Positions 8,160 to 17,936 are shown, counted from the first letter of the stretch. The stretch: DNA of 64,000 nucleotides from Pseudomonas benzenivorans (GCF_900100495.1 NZ_FNCT01000013.1:87445-151444); one strand, 5' to 3'. Notes: generated from the sequence alone by a model not told the origin. Numbers and translations are program-made.

Positions 8160-10289
8160 GTGGCAGTAGATCGCTCGCAAATGATCGGGGACGTACGCAG
8201 CAACCTGTCGGGGTTGCGCCACGGCAACCTGGGCATCCCCCTGCTGCTGCTGGTCATGCTCGGCATGGTCATGCTGCCGATTCCGCCGTTCCTCCTCGAC
8301 GTGCTGTTCACCTTCAGCATCGCCCTGTCCATCGTCGTCCTGCTGGTCGCCATCTACGCCCTGCGGCCGCTGGATTTCGCCGTGTTCCCGACCATCCTGC
8401 TGGCGGCGACCTTGCTGCGCCTGGCGCTCAACGTCGCCTCGACCCGGGTGGTGTTGCTGCACGGACAGGACGGCCACGACGCGGCCGGCAAGGTGATTCA
8501 GTCCTTCGGCGAGGTGGTGATCGGCGGCAACTATGTGGTCGGTATCGTGGTGTTCGCCATCCTCATGATCATCAACTTCGTGGTGGTCACCAAGGGCGCC
8601 GGACGGATTTCCGAGGTCAGCGCGCGTTTCACCCTGGACGCCATGCCCGGCAAGCAGATGGCCATCGATGCCGATCTCAACGCCGGCCTGATCGATCAGG
8701 CGGAAGCCAAGAAGCGCCGTTCCGAGGTGGCCCAGGAGGCCGACTTCTACGGCTCGATGGACGGTGCCAGCAAGTTCGTCCGTGGTGATGCCATCGCCGG
8801 CCTGCTGATCCTGTTCATCAACCTGATCGGCGGCATCGCCATCGGTATCTTGCAGCACGACCTCAGCTTCGCCGACGCCGGGCGTATCTACACCCTGCTG
8901 ACCATCGGTGACGGCCTGGTCGCGCAAATCCCCTCGCTGTTGCTGTCCACCGCGGCGGCGATCATGGTCACCCGGGTCTCCACTTCGGAAGACATGGGCG
9001 CCCAGGTCACCCGGCAGATGTTCGCCTCGCCGCGCGCCCTGGCGGTGGCGGCGGCGATCATGATCGCCATGGGCCTGGTGCCGGGCATGCCGCATTTCTC
9101 CTTTATCGGCCTCGGCCTGGTTGCCGCCGGCGCCGCCTACTGGATCGCCAACAAGCAGCGCAAGGTCCAGGAAGAAGAGGTCAGGGAGGTCCAGCGCCAG
9201 CAGGAGCTGATTCCGGCCCAGCGTGCCCAGGAGGTCAAGGAACTCGGCTGGGACGACGTCACGCCGGTGGACATGGTCGGCCTGGAGGTCGGCTACCGGC
9301 TGATCCCGCTGGTCGACCGCAACCAGGGCGGGCAATTGCTGGCGCGGATCAAGGGGGTACGCAAGAAGCTCTCCCAGGAGATGGGCTTCCTCATGCCCTC
9401 GGTGCATATCCGCGACAACCTCGACCTGCAACCGAATGCCTACCGGCTGACGCTGATGGGCGTCAGCGTGGCCGAGGCCGAGGTCTATCCGGACCGCGAG
9501 CTGGCGATCAACCCGGGCCAGGTGTTCGGCAGCCTCAACGGGGTCGCCGCCAAGGATCCGGCGTTCGGCCTGGAGGCCGTGTGGATCGACCCGAGCCAGC
9601 GCGACCAGGCGCAGTCGCTGGGTTATACCGTGGTCGACGCCAGCACCGTGGTCGCCACCCACCTCAACCAGGTCCTGCACAAGCACGCCCATGAGCTGCT
9701 CGGCCACGAGGAAGTGCAGCAGTTGCTGCAGCTGCTGGCCAAGAGCTCGCCGAAACTGGCCGAGGAGCTGGTGCCCGGCCTGGTGTCGCTGTCGACCCTG
9801 CTCAAGGTGCTGCAGGCGCTGTTGCAGGAGCAGGTGCCGGTGCGCGACATCCGCACCATCGCCGAAGCCATCGCCAACGCCGCGGCCAAGAGTCAAGATC
9901 CCGCCGCGATGGTCGCGGTGGTGCGCGTCGCGTTGGCCCGCGCCATCGTGCAAAGCATCGTGGGACTAGAGCCGGAGCTGCCGGTGATCACCCTTGAGCC
10001 GAGGTTGGAACAGATATTGCTCAATAGCCTACAGAAGGCCGGTCAGGGCTCCGAGGATGGCATCCTCCTGGAGCCCGGCATGGCCGAGAAGCTGCAGCGT
10101 TCCCTGGTGGATGCGGCGCAGCGCCAGGAAATGCTCGGCAAGCCAGTGATCCTGCTGGTGGCCGGCCCGGTCCGGGCGATGCTCTCGCGGTTCGCGCGGC
10201 TGGCAGTGCCGAGCATGCACGTGCTGGCTTACCAGGAAATACCGGACAACAAGCAGGTCACCATCGTCGCGACGGTGGGGCAGAACTAA
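8160..10289 (+). CDS. flhA: Flagellar export protein FlhA
   Basis: 709 residues. An N-terminal half of about eight membrane helices carries the FHIPEP-family segment VSARFTLDAMPGKQMAIDAD. A large cytoplasmic domain follows (about 360-709) that docks chaperone-substrate complexes and forms the nonameric export ring. The start is GTG at 8160, giving MAVDRSQ. Length matches the family (about 690-710). Preceded by a sigma-54 site and 15 bp upstream of flhF. Confidence 0.96.
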   Translation: MAVDRSQMIGDVRSNLSGLRHGNLGIPLLLLVMLGMVMLPIPPFLLDVLFTFSIALSIVVLLVAIYALRPLDFAVFPTILLAATLLRLALNVASTRVVLLHGQDGHDAAGKVIQSFGEVVIGGNYVVGIVVFAILMIINFVVVTKGAGRISEVSARFTLDAMPGKQMAIDADLNAGLIDQAEAKKRRSEVAQEADFYGSMDGASKFVRGDAIAGLLILFINLIGGIAIGILQHDLSFADAGRIYTLLTIGDGLVAQIPSLLLSTAAAIMVTRVSTSEDMGAQVTRQMFASPRALAVAAAIMIAMGLVPGMPHFSFIGLGLVAAGAAYWIANKQRKVQEEEVREVQRQQELIPAQRAQEVKELGWDDVTPVDMVGLEVGYRLIPLVDRNQGGQLLARIKGVRKKLSQEMGFLMPSVHIRDNLDLQPNAYRLTLMGVSVAEAEVYPDRELAINPGQVFGSLNGVAAKDPAFGLEAVWIDPSQRDQAQSLGYTVVDASTVVATHLNQVLHKHAHELLGHEEVQQLLQLLAKSSPKLAEELVPGLVSLSTLLKVLQALLQEQVPVRDIRTIAEAIANAAAKSQDPAAMVAVVRVALARAIVQSIVGLEPELPVITLEPRLEQILLNSLQKAGQGSEDGILLEPGMAEKLQRSLVDAAQRQEMLGKPVILLVAGPVRAMLSRFARLAVPSMHVLAYQEIPDNKQVTIVATVGQN

Positions 10290-10304
10290 CCGAGGTTACA
10301 GGCC

Positions 10305-11606
10305 ATGCAGGTCAAACGCTTTTTCGCCGCCGATATGCGTCAAGCCATGAAGCTGGTCCGCGATGAGCTGGGCGCGGATGCCTCGATCATCGGTAATCGC
10401 CGGGTCGCCGGCGGTGTCGAACTGACCGCCGCGCTGGATTACCAGATCCCCGCCGCGCCGGCACGCCAGCCCAACCCGGCGCTCGAGGCCGAACTGCGCA
10501 AGACCCAGACGCGCATCGCCGCGGCCCAGGCCGAACTGGCCACGCGCGCGCAAGGCGACGCCGGCAAGGATCGCCAGCTTTTTGGCGAAGAGCCGAGCCG
10601 GCCGGCCGACAGCCTGCTTGCCGCTCCGCACAAGGCGCCGGCGCTGGTCGCCGCGGCAACCGAGCAGGGCGCGCTGGAGGCCATGCGCTCCGAGTTGCAC
10701 GGCCTGCGTGAATTGATCGAAGTGCAGCTGGGCTCGATGGCCTGGGGGCAGATGCAGGACCGCCGTCCACAGCAAGCCAACCTGTGGCGGCGCCTGCAGC
10801 GCATGGGCTTGCCCGCCGAGCTGGCGCGGGTCCTGCTCGAGCGCGTGGCGAATGTCGCCGAGCCGCGTCAGGCCTGGCGCATGCTCCTGGCGCATCTGGC
10901 CCATGCGATTCAAACGCCGCAGCAGGAGCCGCTGGAAGAGGGTGGGGTGATCGCCCTGGTCGGTCCGGCCGGCATGGGCAAGACCACCACCCTGGCGAAG
11001 CTGGCGGCGCGCTACGTACTCAAGTACGGTGCGCAGAACATCGCCCTGGTCAGCCTGGACAGCTACCGGATCGGCGCCCAGGAGCAACTGAAGACCCTGG
11101 GGCGGATCCTCAATGTCCCGGTGACCCTGGTCGATCCCGGCCAGTCGCTGACCCAGGCCCTGGCGCCCCTGGCGCGCAAGCGGGTGGTGTTGATCGACAG
11201 CGCCGGGCTGCCGGCCAACGATCCGGCCCTGAGCATGCAACTGGAGGCCCTGGCCAGCCGTGGCGTCAAGGCCAGGAATTACCTGGTATTGGCGGCCACC
11301 AGCCAGAGCCAGGTGCTCAAGGCGGCCTATCACAGCTACAAGCGCTGCGGTCTTTCCGGCTGCATCCTGAGCAAGCTGGACGAGGCGACCAGCCTGGGCG
11401 AGGTTTTAGGTCTGGCTATTGGCCAGCGTCTGCCGGTAGCCTATCTGACCGATGGGCCGCGGATCCCGGACGATCTGCAGGTGCCGCGCAGTCATCAGTT
11501 GGTGAGCCGTGCCGTGGGCCTGCAAGCCGCGGATGATCCGAGCGAAGAGGTGATGGTCGAGATGTTTGCCGGGCTCTATCAACATCCGGCGCGGCGCGCC
11601 GGCTAG
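10305..11606 (+). CDS. flhF: Flagellar placement GTPase FlhF
   Basis: 433 residues. The N-terminal basic domain (MQVKRFFAADMRQAMKLVRDELG) and a linker are followed by an SRP-type NG domain. The NG domain has P-loop GPAGMGKTTTLAKLAARYV, a conserved SLDSYRIGAQEQL segment and LSKLDEATSLGE. FlhF recruits early basal-body parts to the cell pole and so sets the polar flagellum position. It works with FleN just downstream. Confidence 0.95.
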   Translation: MQVKRFFAADMRQAMKLVRDELGADASIIGNRRVAGGVELTAALDYQIPAAPARQPNPALEAELRKTQTRIAAAQAELATRAQGDAGKDRQLFGEEPSRPADSLLAAPHKAPALVAAATEQGALEAMRSELHGLRELIEVQLGSMAWGQMQDRRPQQANLWRRLQRMGLPAELARVLLERVANVAEPRQAWRMLLAHLAHAIQTPQQEPLEEGGVIALVGPAGMGKTTTLAKLAARYVLKYGAQNIALVSLDSYRIGAQEQLKTLGRILNVPVTLVDPGQSLTQALAPLARKRVVLIDSAGLPANDPALSMQLEALASRGVKARNYLVLAATSQSQVLKAAYHSYKRCGLSGCILSKLDEATSLGEVLGLAIGQRLPVAYLTDGPRIPDDLQVPRSHQLVSRAVGLQAADDPSEEVMVEMFAGLYQHPARRAG

Positions 11607-11720
11607 TGGCTGCTACGGCAGCGGTTTTGTGACATGGGGCGATGCGTGGCTGGGCGCTGATCGGCGCAGCACGGGTAGCCACGGGGTTCCAGTCGAAGTC
11701 AGACAAGGTGTGTAGATAAC

Positions 11721-12551
11721 ATGGGTATGCATCCCGTTCAGGTGATTGCGGTGACCGGCGGCAAGGGCGGCGTCGGCAAGACCAATGTGTCGGTGAATCT
11801 GGCGCTGGCGCTGGCCGACCTCGGTCGGCGGGTGATGTTGATGGATGCCGACCTGGGCCTGGCCAACATCGACGTGCTGCTCGGCCTGACCGCCAAGCGC
11901 ACCCTGGCCGATGTGATCAGCGGCGAGTGCGAGCTGCGCGACGTGTTGCTGCAGGGCCCGGGGGGCGTGCGCATCGTGCCCGCCGCCTCCGGCACCCAGA
12001 GCATGGTGCAGTTGACGCCGATGCAGCACGCCGGGCTGATCCAGGCCTTCAGCGACATCAGCGAGAACCTCGACGTGCTGATCGTCGATACCGCGGCGGG
12101 GATCGGCGACTCGGTGGTCAGCTTCGTCCGCGCGGCCCAGGAAGTGTTGGTGGTGGTGTGCGACGAACCGACCTCGATCACCGATGCCTACGCGCTGATC
12201 AAGTTGCTCAATCGCGACTACGGCATGAATCGTTTCCGCGTGTTGGCCAATATGGCGCATAGCCCGCAGGAAGGCCGCAACCTCTTTGCTAAGCTGACCA
12301 AGGTTACCGACCGGTTCCTCGATGTGGCGTTGCAATACGTGGGCGCGGTGCCTTATGACGAATCGGTGCGCAAGGCCGTGCAGAAGCAGCGTGCGGTCTA
12401 CGAAGCATTCCCGCGCTCGAAGTGCTCCCTGGCGTTCAAGGCGATCGCCCAGAAGGTCGATGCCTGGCCGTTGCCGGCCAACCCGCGCGGCCATCTGGAG
12501 TTTTTCGTCGAGCGTCTGGTTCAGCAACCGACCGCGGATGCCGCGGTATGA
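11721..12551 (+). CDS. fleN: Flagellar number regulator FleN (MinD/ParA-family ATPase)
   Basis: 276 residues. A deviant Walker A (KGGVGKTNVSVNLALAL) lies near the N-terminus, followed by MDADLGLANIDVLLG and VDTAAGIGDSVVSF. In Pseudomonas FleN binds FleQ and limits flagella to one per pole; in other genera it is called FlhG or YlxH. A 114-bp gap separates it from flhF. Its stop overlaps the fliA ATG (ATGA). Confidence 0.94.
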   Translation: MGMHPVQVIAVTGGKGGVGKTNVSVNLALALADLGRRVMLMDADLGLANIDVLLGLTAKRTLADVISGECELRDVLLQGPGGVRIVPAASGTQSMVQLTPMQHAGLIQAFSDISENLDVLIVDTAAGIGDSVVSFVRAAQEVLVVVCDEPTSITDAYALIKLLNRDYGMNRFRVLANMAHSPQEGRNLFAKLTKVTDRFLDVALQYVGAVPYDESVRKAVQKQRAVYEAFPRSKCSLAFKAIAQKVDAWPLPANPRGHLEFFVERLVQQPTADAAV

Positions 12552-13294
12552 CAGCAGCCCCTGGACTCCGTATGTACAGCAAGGCACAGGCACGGGACTC
12601 CCAATATCAATTGATCGAGCGCTACGCGCCCCTGGTCAAGCGTATTGCCTACCACTTGTTGGCGCGCTTGCCGGCCAGCGTGCAGGTGGACGATCTGATC
12701 CAATCGGGGATGATCGGCCTGCTCGAAGCCGCGAAGAAATACGACTCCAGCAAAGGCGCGAGTTTCGAGACATTCGCCGGCATCCGCATTCGCGGCTCGA
12801 TGCTCGACGAGGTGCGCAAGGGCGACTGGGCGCCGCGTTCGGTACACCGCAACAGCCGCATGGTCAGCGACGCGATCCGGGTAATCGAGGCGAGAACCGG
12901 TCGCGACGCTAAAGATCAAGAGGTTGCGGCCGAACTCCAATTGAGTCTCGAGGATTACTACGGCATTCTTGGCGACACTTTGGGCAGCCGCTTGTTCAGC
13001 TTCGACGACCTGTTGCAGGACGGCGAACAGGGTGGCCTGCACGAAGACGCCAGCTCCACCCACCCAGAACCTTCGCGAGACCTGGAGGATGAACGCTTCC
13101 AGAAGGCGTTGGCCGACGCCATCGCCAACTTGCCCGAGCGTGAGCGCCTGGTGTTGGCGCTGTATTACGACGAAGAGTTGAATCTCAAGGAAATTGGCGA
13201 GGTCCTGGGGGTCAGCGAATCGCGGGTCAGTCAGTTGCATAGCCAGTGTGCCGCGCGCTTGCGGGCACGCCTGAGTGAGTGGCGCGCACGCTGA
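12548..13294 (+). CDS. fliA: RNA polymerase sigma factor FliA (sigma-28)
   Basis: 248 residues. Region 2 (YAPLVKRIAYHLLARLP, DDLIQSGMIGLLEAAKKYD, SFETFAGIRIRGSMLDEVRKGDW) and region 4 (LPERERLVLALYYDEELNLKEIG with a helix-turn-helix, VLGVSESRVSQLHSQC) are complete. It transcribes late flagellar and chemotaxis genes. The start ATG at 12548 overlaps the fleN stop and gives MTAAPGLRMY, as in P. aeruginosa. The open frame extends further upstream but only inside fleN. Confidence 0.95.
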   Translation: MTAAPGLRMYSKAQARDSQYQLIERYAPLVKRIAYHLLARLPASVQVDDLIQSGMIGLLEAAKKYDSSKGASFETFAGIRIRGSMLDEVRKGDWAPRSVHRNSRMVSDAIRVIEARTGRDAKDQEVAAELQLSLEDYYGILGDTLGSRLFSFDDLLQDGEQGGLHEDASSTHPEPSRDLEDERFQKALADAIANLPERERLVLALYYDEELNLKEIGEVLGVSESRVSQLHSQCAARLRARLSEWRAR

Positions 13295-13299
13295 ACGAT

Positions 13300-13325
13300 T
13301 AAACGAGCGGGCCGTTGGCGGAAAA
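13300..13325 (+). promoter_or_regulatory. Possible sigma-28 (FliA) promoter for cheY
   Basis: TAAA-N14-GCGGAAAA lies in the gap after fliA. It resembles the sigma-28 consensus TAAA-N15-GCCGATAA, but the spacer is one base short and the -10 has two mismatches. FliA control of cheYZ is known in Pseudomonas, so the position is sensible, but the match is weak. Confidence 0.35.
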
Positions 13326-13427
13326 GCCGCGGTTCTGCAACGGCCAGCCAGGCCGGTTTCACGATTGAAGGCGTACCCAGGTGCTGGGTCCGTTTGGGAC
13401 TGTACGGAGGTCGACTTGGACAAGAAC

Positions 13428-13802
13428 ATGAAAATCCTCATCGTTGACGACTTTTCAACGATGCGACGGATCATCAAGAACCTCCTGCGTGACTTGGGGT
13501 TCACCAACACCGCAGAAGCCGACGACGGCACCACCGCGTTGCCGATGCTGCAGAGCGGCAGCTTCGATTTCCTGGTGACCGACTGGAACATGCCGGGCAT
13601 GACCGGCATCGACCTGTTGCGTGCGGTGCGCGCCGATGACCGCCTCAAGCACCTGCCGGTGCTGATGGTCACCGCAGAAGCCAAGCGCGATCAGATCATC
13701 GAGGCCGCACAAGCCGGGGTGAACGGTTATGTGGTCAAACCGTTCACCGCCCAGGTGTTGAAAGAAAAGATTGAAAAAATCTTCGAGCGAGTCAACGGCT
13801 GA
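13428..13802 (+). CDS. cheY: Chemotaxis response regulator CheY
   Basis: A 124-residue single receiver domain. The acidic pocket (VDD near the N-terminus), phosphoacceptor Asp in VTDWNMPG, TAEA (Thr) and the switch Lys in VVKPFT are all visible. Phospho-CheY binds FliM to reverse the motor. I use the ATG at 13428 that gives MKILIVDDFS, the form known in Pseudomonas. A TTG at 13416 has a better-spaced ggagg and would add four residues (MDKN), so the true start is uncertain by that much. Confidence 0.95.
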   Translation: MKILIVDDFSTMRRIIKNLLRDLGFTNTAEADDGTTALPMLQSGSFDFLVTDWNMPGMTGIDLLRAVRADDRLKHLPVLMVTAEAKRDQIIEAAQAGVNGYVVKPFTAQVLKEKIEKIFERVNG

Positions 13803-13821
13803 TGTCTGCCGCGAGGGTGCT

Positions 13822-14610
13822 ATGGAACACAACGATTCCCCTCAGGGCGACCTCGAGTCGACTCTGAAACTCCACGCTCGCCAGTTGGTGGATAGCCTGG
13901 AACACGGCAATTTCGGCGAAGCGGTGCAACTGATCAATGATCTCAACAAGGTGCGCGACCGTGGCCTGTACCACGAAGTCGGCAAGCTGACGCGCGAGTT
14001 GCATAACGCCATCGTCAACTTCCAGCTGGACCCGCGGGTACCGCATGCCAAGGAGGTGTCGCAAATCGCCGACGCCACCCAGCGCCTGAACTACGTGGTG
14101 ACGATGACCGAGAATGCGGCCAATCGCACCATGGACCTGGTCGAAGAGAGCGCGCCGCTGGTCAACGACATAGGCAGCGAGGCGCAGAGCCTGGGCGCCG
14201 ATTGGGGGCGCTTCATGCGCCGGGAAATGGGCGCCGACGGCTTCCGCGAACTGGCCAAGCGCATCGAGTTGTTTCTCGCCCGCAGCGAACGCGACAGCGC
14301 CAAGCTGTCCGGCCATCTCAACGACATCCTGCTCGCCCAGGACTATCAGGACCTCACCGGCCAGGTGATCAAGCGGGTCACCCAACTGGTCACCGAGGTG
14401 GAAAGCAACCTGCTCAAGCTGGTGCTGATGGCCAGCCAGGTCGATCGTTTTGCCGGCATCGAACACGACCACGAGCAGTTACGCGCCGAGCAACAACAAC
14501 AAAAAGAGCCTTCCCGTGGTGAAGGTCCGCAGATTCATGCCGATAAGCGTGATGACGTCGCATCCAACCAGGATGATGTCGACGATCTGCTATCCAGCCT
14601 AGGATTTTAG
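13822..14610 (+). CDS. cheZ: CheY-phosphate phosphatase CheZ
   Basis: 262 residues, mostly long helices. The catalytic region LLAQDYQDLTGQVIKRVTQLV carries the QD..Q residues that attack CheY-P. The C-terminal CheY-binding peptide (VDDLLSSLGF) is intact. The start at 13822 (MEHNDSPQGD) matches the P. aeruginosa protein. It lies 19 bp after cheY and 10 bp before cheA. Confidence 0.95.
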   Translation: MEHNDSPQGDLESTLKLHARQLVDSLEHGNFGEAVQLINDLNKVRDRGLYHEVGKLTRELHNAIVNFQLDPRVPHAKEVSQIADATQRLNYVVTMTENAANRTMDLVEESAPLVNDIGSEAQSLGADWGRFMRREMGADGFRELAKRIELFLARSERDSAKLSGHLNDILLAQDYQDLTGQVIKRVTQLVTEVESNLLKLVLMASQVDRFAGIEHDHEQLRAEQQQQKEPSRGEGPQIHADKRDDVASNQDDVDDLLSSLGF

Positions 14611-14620
14611 GAGCACGTCT

Positions 14621-16777
14621 ATGAGCTTCGGCGCCGATGAAGAAATCCTCCAGGATTTCCTGGTAGAGGCCGGCGAGATTCTCGAGCAATTGTCCGAGCA
14701 GTTGGTGGAACTCGAAAGCCGCCCGGACGATATGAACCTGCTCAACGCGATTTTTCGCGGGTTCCACACCGTCAAGGGTGGGGCCGGATTCCTCCAGCTC
14801 AACGAGCTGGTGGAGTGCTGCCATATCGCCGAGAACGTCTTCGACATCCTGCGCAAGGGTGAGCGGCGCGTCGACTCCGAGCTGATGGACGTGGTGCTGG
14901 AAGCGCTCGATGCGGTCAACGGCATGTTCGGCGAGGTGCGCGAACGCGTCGAACCGACGGCGGCCACCCCCGAGTTGCTGGCGGCCCTGGCGCGCCTGGC
15001 CGAGCCGGCCCGGGCAGCCCAGGCGCAGCCTGTCGCTGCACCTGTGGTCGAGGCCGCGATGGCCGGCGACATCACCGACAGCGAGTTCGAGCAACTGCTC
15101 GACGCCCTGGACGAAGCACCGGTGGCGGCGGCCAGTAGTGCCGCCGGCGGCGACGAAATCACCGACGATGAGTTCGAGTCGCTGCTCGACCAGCTGCATG
15201 GCAAGGGCCAGTTCGCCCCGCAGGCTGCGCTCGCGAGCGGCGCTGCGAGCGTTGTGACGGCCGGTGGCGATGAAATCACCGACGACGAGTTCGAGGCCTT
15301 GCTCGATCAGCTGCACGGCAAGGGCCAGTTTGCTGCGCCTGCGGCCCCCGCGCCGGCTGCTACGCCTGCCGCCCCGCCCGCCGCCGCTGCCGGTGACGAA
15401 ATCACCGACGACGAATTCGAGGCGCTGCTCGACCAACTGCATGGCAAAGGCAAGTTCAGCGAACCGGCCGCGCCGCTCAAGGCGCCCACGCCTGAGCCGG
15501 CAAAGCCGGCGCCAGCGGCCAAAGCCGTTGCCAAACCGCTGGCGAAAGCCGAACCGGCGAAAGCCGCCCCGGCACCGGCAGCGGCGGACAAGACGACACC
15601 GGCCAGCGAGGCGGAAACCACGGTGCGGGTCGACACCGCGCGCCTGGACGAGATCATGAACATGGTCGGCGAGCTGGTGCTGGTGCGTAACCGCCTGGTG
15701 CGCCTGGGCCTGAACAGCGGCGACGAGGCCATGTCCAAGGCAGTGTCCAACCTCGACGTGGTCACCGCGGACCTGCAGACGGCGGTGATGAAGACCCGCA
15801 TGCAGCCGATCAAGAAGGTCTTCGGCCGTTTCCCGCGGCTGGTCCGCGACCTGGCGCGGCAGCTGAAGAAAGAGATCAACCTGGAGCTGGTCGGCGAAGA
15901 GACCGACCTCGACAAGAACCTGGTCGAGGCGCTGGCCGATCCGCTGGTGCACCTGGTGCGCAACGCCGTCGACCATGGTGTCGAAACCCCCGAGGAGCGC
16001 GAGGCCGCCGGCAAGTCGCGTGGCGGCAAGGTGGTGCTGTCGGCGGAACAGGAAGGCGACCACATCCTGCTGTCGATCTCCGACGACGGCAAGGGCATGG
16101 ACGCCGAGGTGTTGCGCGCCAAGGCCGTGGAAAAGGGCCTGCTGGACAAGGACGCGGCCGACCGGCTGAACGAGTTCGAGTGCTACAACCTGATCTTCGC
16201 CCCGGGCTTCTCGACCAAGACCGAGATCTCCGACGTGTCCGGCCGCGGGGTCGGCATGGATGTGGTGAAGACCAAGATTTCCCAGCTCAACGGCACGGTC
16301 AACGTGTTCTCGGTCAAGGGCCAGGGCTCGAAGATCGTCATCAAGGTTCCGCTGACCCTGGCGATCATGCCGACCCTGATGGTGATGCTGGGCAACCAGG
16401 CGTTCGCCTTCCCGCTGGTCAACGTCAACGAAATCTTCCACCTCGACCTATCGCGTACCAACGTGGTCGATGGCCAGGAGGTGGTGATCGTGCGCGACAA
16501 GGCGCTGCCGCTGTTCTACCTCAAGCGCTGGCTGGTGCGCAGCGCCGCCCACGAAGAGCAGCGCGAGGGCCATGTGGTGATTCTTACGGTCGGCAGCCAA
16601 CGCATTGGCTTCGTCGTCGATCAACTGGTCGGCCAGGAAGAGGTGGTGATCAAGCCGTTGGGCAAGATGCTGCAAGGCACTCCCGGCATGTCCGGCGCGA
16701 CCATCACCGGCGATGGCCGCATCGCCCTGATTCTCGACGTGCCGAGCATGCTCAAGCGTTACGCGCGGCGCATCTGA
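14621..16777 (+). CDS. cheA: Chemotaxis histidine kinase CheA
   Basis: 718 residues. The N-terminal Hpt (P1) domain has phosphoacceptor H49 in FRGFHTVKGGAGF. Between about residues 150 and 285 lies a low-complexity Ala/Pro linker carrying four near-copies of a short acidic motif: one diverged copy near residue 150, then copies near 178, 217 and 259 reading DEITDDEFE(S/A)LLDQLHGKG. The dimerisation, ATP-binding (NAVDHGVETPEER, SDDGKGMD, SGRGVGMDVVK) and CheW-like domains follow. I do not see a separate P2 domain, and the repeats may do its job. It sits in the main flagellar-chemotaxis cluster with cheB 43 bp downstream. Confidence 0.95.
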   Translation: MSFGADEEILQDFLVEAGEILEQLSEQLVELESRPDDMNLLNAIFRGFHTVKGGAGFLQLNELVECCHIAENVFDILRKGERRVDSELMDVVLEALDAVNGMFGEVRERVEPTAATPELLAALARLAEPARAAQAQPVAAPVVEAAMAGDITDSEFEQLLDALDEAPVAAASSAAGGDEITDDEFESLLDQLHGKGQFAPQAALASGAASVVTAGGDEITDDEFEALLDQLHGKGQFAAPAAPAPAATPAAPPAAAAGDEITDDEFEALLDQLHGKGKFSEPAAPLKAPTPEPAKPAPAAKAVAKPLAKAEPAKAAPAPAAADKTTPASEAETTVRVDTARLDEIMNMVGELVLVRNRLVRLGLNSGDEAMSKAVSNLDVVTADLQTAVMKTRMQPIKKVFGRFPRLVRDLARQLKKEINLELVGEETDLDKNLVEALADPLVHLVRNAVDHGVETPEEREAAGKSRGGKVVLSAEQEGDHILLSISDDGKGMDAEVLRAKAVEKGLLDKDAADRLNEFECYNLIFAPGFSTKTEISDVSGRGVGMDVVKTKISQLNGTVNVFSVKGQGSKIVIKVPLTLAIMPTLMVMLGNQAFAFPLVNVNEIFHLDLSRTNVVDGQEVVIVRDKALPLFYLKRWLVRSAAHEEQREGHVVILTVGSQRIGFVVDQLVGQEEVVIKPLGKMLQGTPGMSGATITGDGRIALILDVPSMLKRYARRI

Positions 16778-16820
16778 TTGTTCGCGGCGCCGGCCTGGTC
16801 CGCGCCGCTTGGGAGTGTTT

Positions 16821-17936
16821 ATGGTTGTCAAGGTGTTGGTGGTGGACGACTCCGGGTTCTTTCGCCGGCGCGTCTCGGAAATTCTGTCTGCCGATCCGAA
16901 TATCCAGGTGGTCGGCACGGCCACCAATGGCCGCGAGGCCATCGATCAGGCGTTGGCGCTCAAGCCCGATGTGATCACCATGGATTACGAGATGCCGATG
17001 ATGGATGGCATCACCGCGGTGCGGAACATCATGCAGCGCTGCCCGACGCCGGTGTTGATGTTTTCCTCGCTGACCCACGAAGGCGCCCGGGTCACCCTGG
17101 ATGCCCTGGATGCCGGGGCGGTGGATTTCCTGCCGAAGAATTTCGAAGACATCTCGCGCAATCCGGAGAAGGTCAAGCAACTGCTGTGCGAAAAGGTCCA
17201 CAGCATCGCCCGCAGCAATCGCCGCAGCATCGGTGCGGCCATTGCTGCACCAGCGCCGAGTGCCAACACGCTGGGAAAGCCGACAGCGGCCAGTAGCCTC
17301 GGGCGGCCGAACCTCGGCGCGCCCGCACCCGTTGCGGGGGCTCCACTGGCCAGTACGGCGGCGCCCAAGCGCAAGGCCTACAAGCTGGTGGCGATTGGAA
17401 CCTCGACCGGCGGGCCGGTGGCGCTGCAGCGCGTGCTGACCCAGTTGCCGGGTAATTTTCCGGCGCCGATCGTACTGATCCAGCACATGCCGGCGGCCTT
17501 CACCAAGGCCTTTGCCGAGCGCCTCGACAAGCTCTGCCGGATCAATGTCAAGGAGGCCGAGGACGGCGACTTGCTGCGCCCGGGGCTGGCGCTGCTGGCT
17601 CCCGGCGGCAAGCAGATGATGGTCGACGGGCGCGGTGCGATCAGGATTCTTCCGGGCGACGAGCGCCTGAACTACAAACCCTGTGTCGACATCACCTTCG
17701 GTTCGGCGGCCAAGTCCTACCGCGACAAGGTGCTGGCGGTGGTGCTGACCGGCATGGGCGCCGATGGCCGCGAGGGTGCGCGCCTGCTCAAGGAGGGCGG
17801 CAGCCAGGTGTGGGCGCAGGATGAAGCCAGCTGCGTGATTTACGGCATGCCGATGGCGGTGGTCAAAGCCAATCTGGTCGACGCGGTGTACGGGCTCGAC
17901 GACATCGGCCGGCACCTGGCCGAGGCCTGCCTGTAA
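16821..17936 (+). CDS. cheB: Chemoreceptor glutamate methylesterase CheB
   Basis: 371 residues. The receiver domain has phosphoacceptor D55 (VITMDYEMP). An Ala/Pro/Ser-rich linker (about 140-185) joins it to the methylesterase domain, with catalytic Ser in IGTSTGGPVAL, His in LIQHMPAAFT and Asp in TGMGADGREG. It removes methyl groups from receptors for adaptation. The start ATG at 16821 has gggag six bases upstream; a TTG four codons earlier is less likely. Confidence 0.94.
   Translation: MVVKVLVVDDSGFFRRRVSEILSADPNIQVVGTATNGREAIDQALALKPDVITMDYEMPMMDGITAVRNIMQRCPTPVLMFSSLTHEGARVTLDALDAGAVDFLPKNFEDISRNPEKVKQLLCEKVHSIARSNRRSIGAAIAAPAPSANTLGKPTAASSLGRPNLGAPAPVAGAPLASTAAPKRKAYKLVAIGTSTGGPVALQRVLTQLPGNFPAPIVLIQHMPAAFTKAFAERLDKLCRINVKEAEDGDLLRPGLALLAPGGKQMMVDGRGAIRILPGDERLNYKPCVDITFGSAAKSYRDKVLAVVLTGMGADGREGARLLKEGGSQVWAQDEASCVIYGMPMAVVKANLVDAVYGLDDIGRHLAEACL

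Noticed and set aside
8130..9953. 607-codon minus-strand frame opposite flhA
   Set aside because: His/Asp/Gln-rich product typical of a reversed GC-rich reading frame; flhA on the plus strand is certain.
15068..15455. CRISPR-like or tandem DNA repeat
   Set aside because: The periodicity is in the CheA protein linker, with unequal spacing and coding sense; not a CRISPR array.
14414..16441. 675-codon minus-strand frame opposite cheA
   Set aside because: Shadow frame; its repeated look comes from the real CheA linker repeats.
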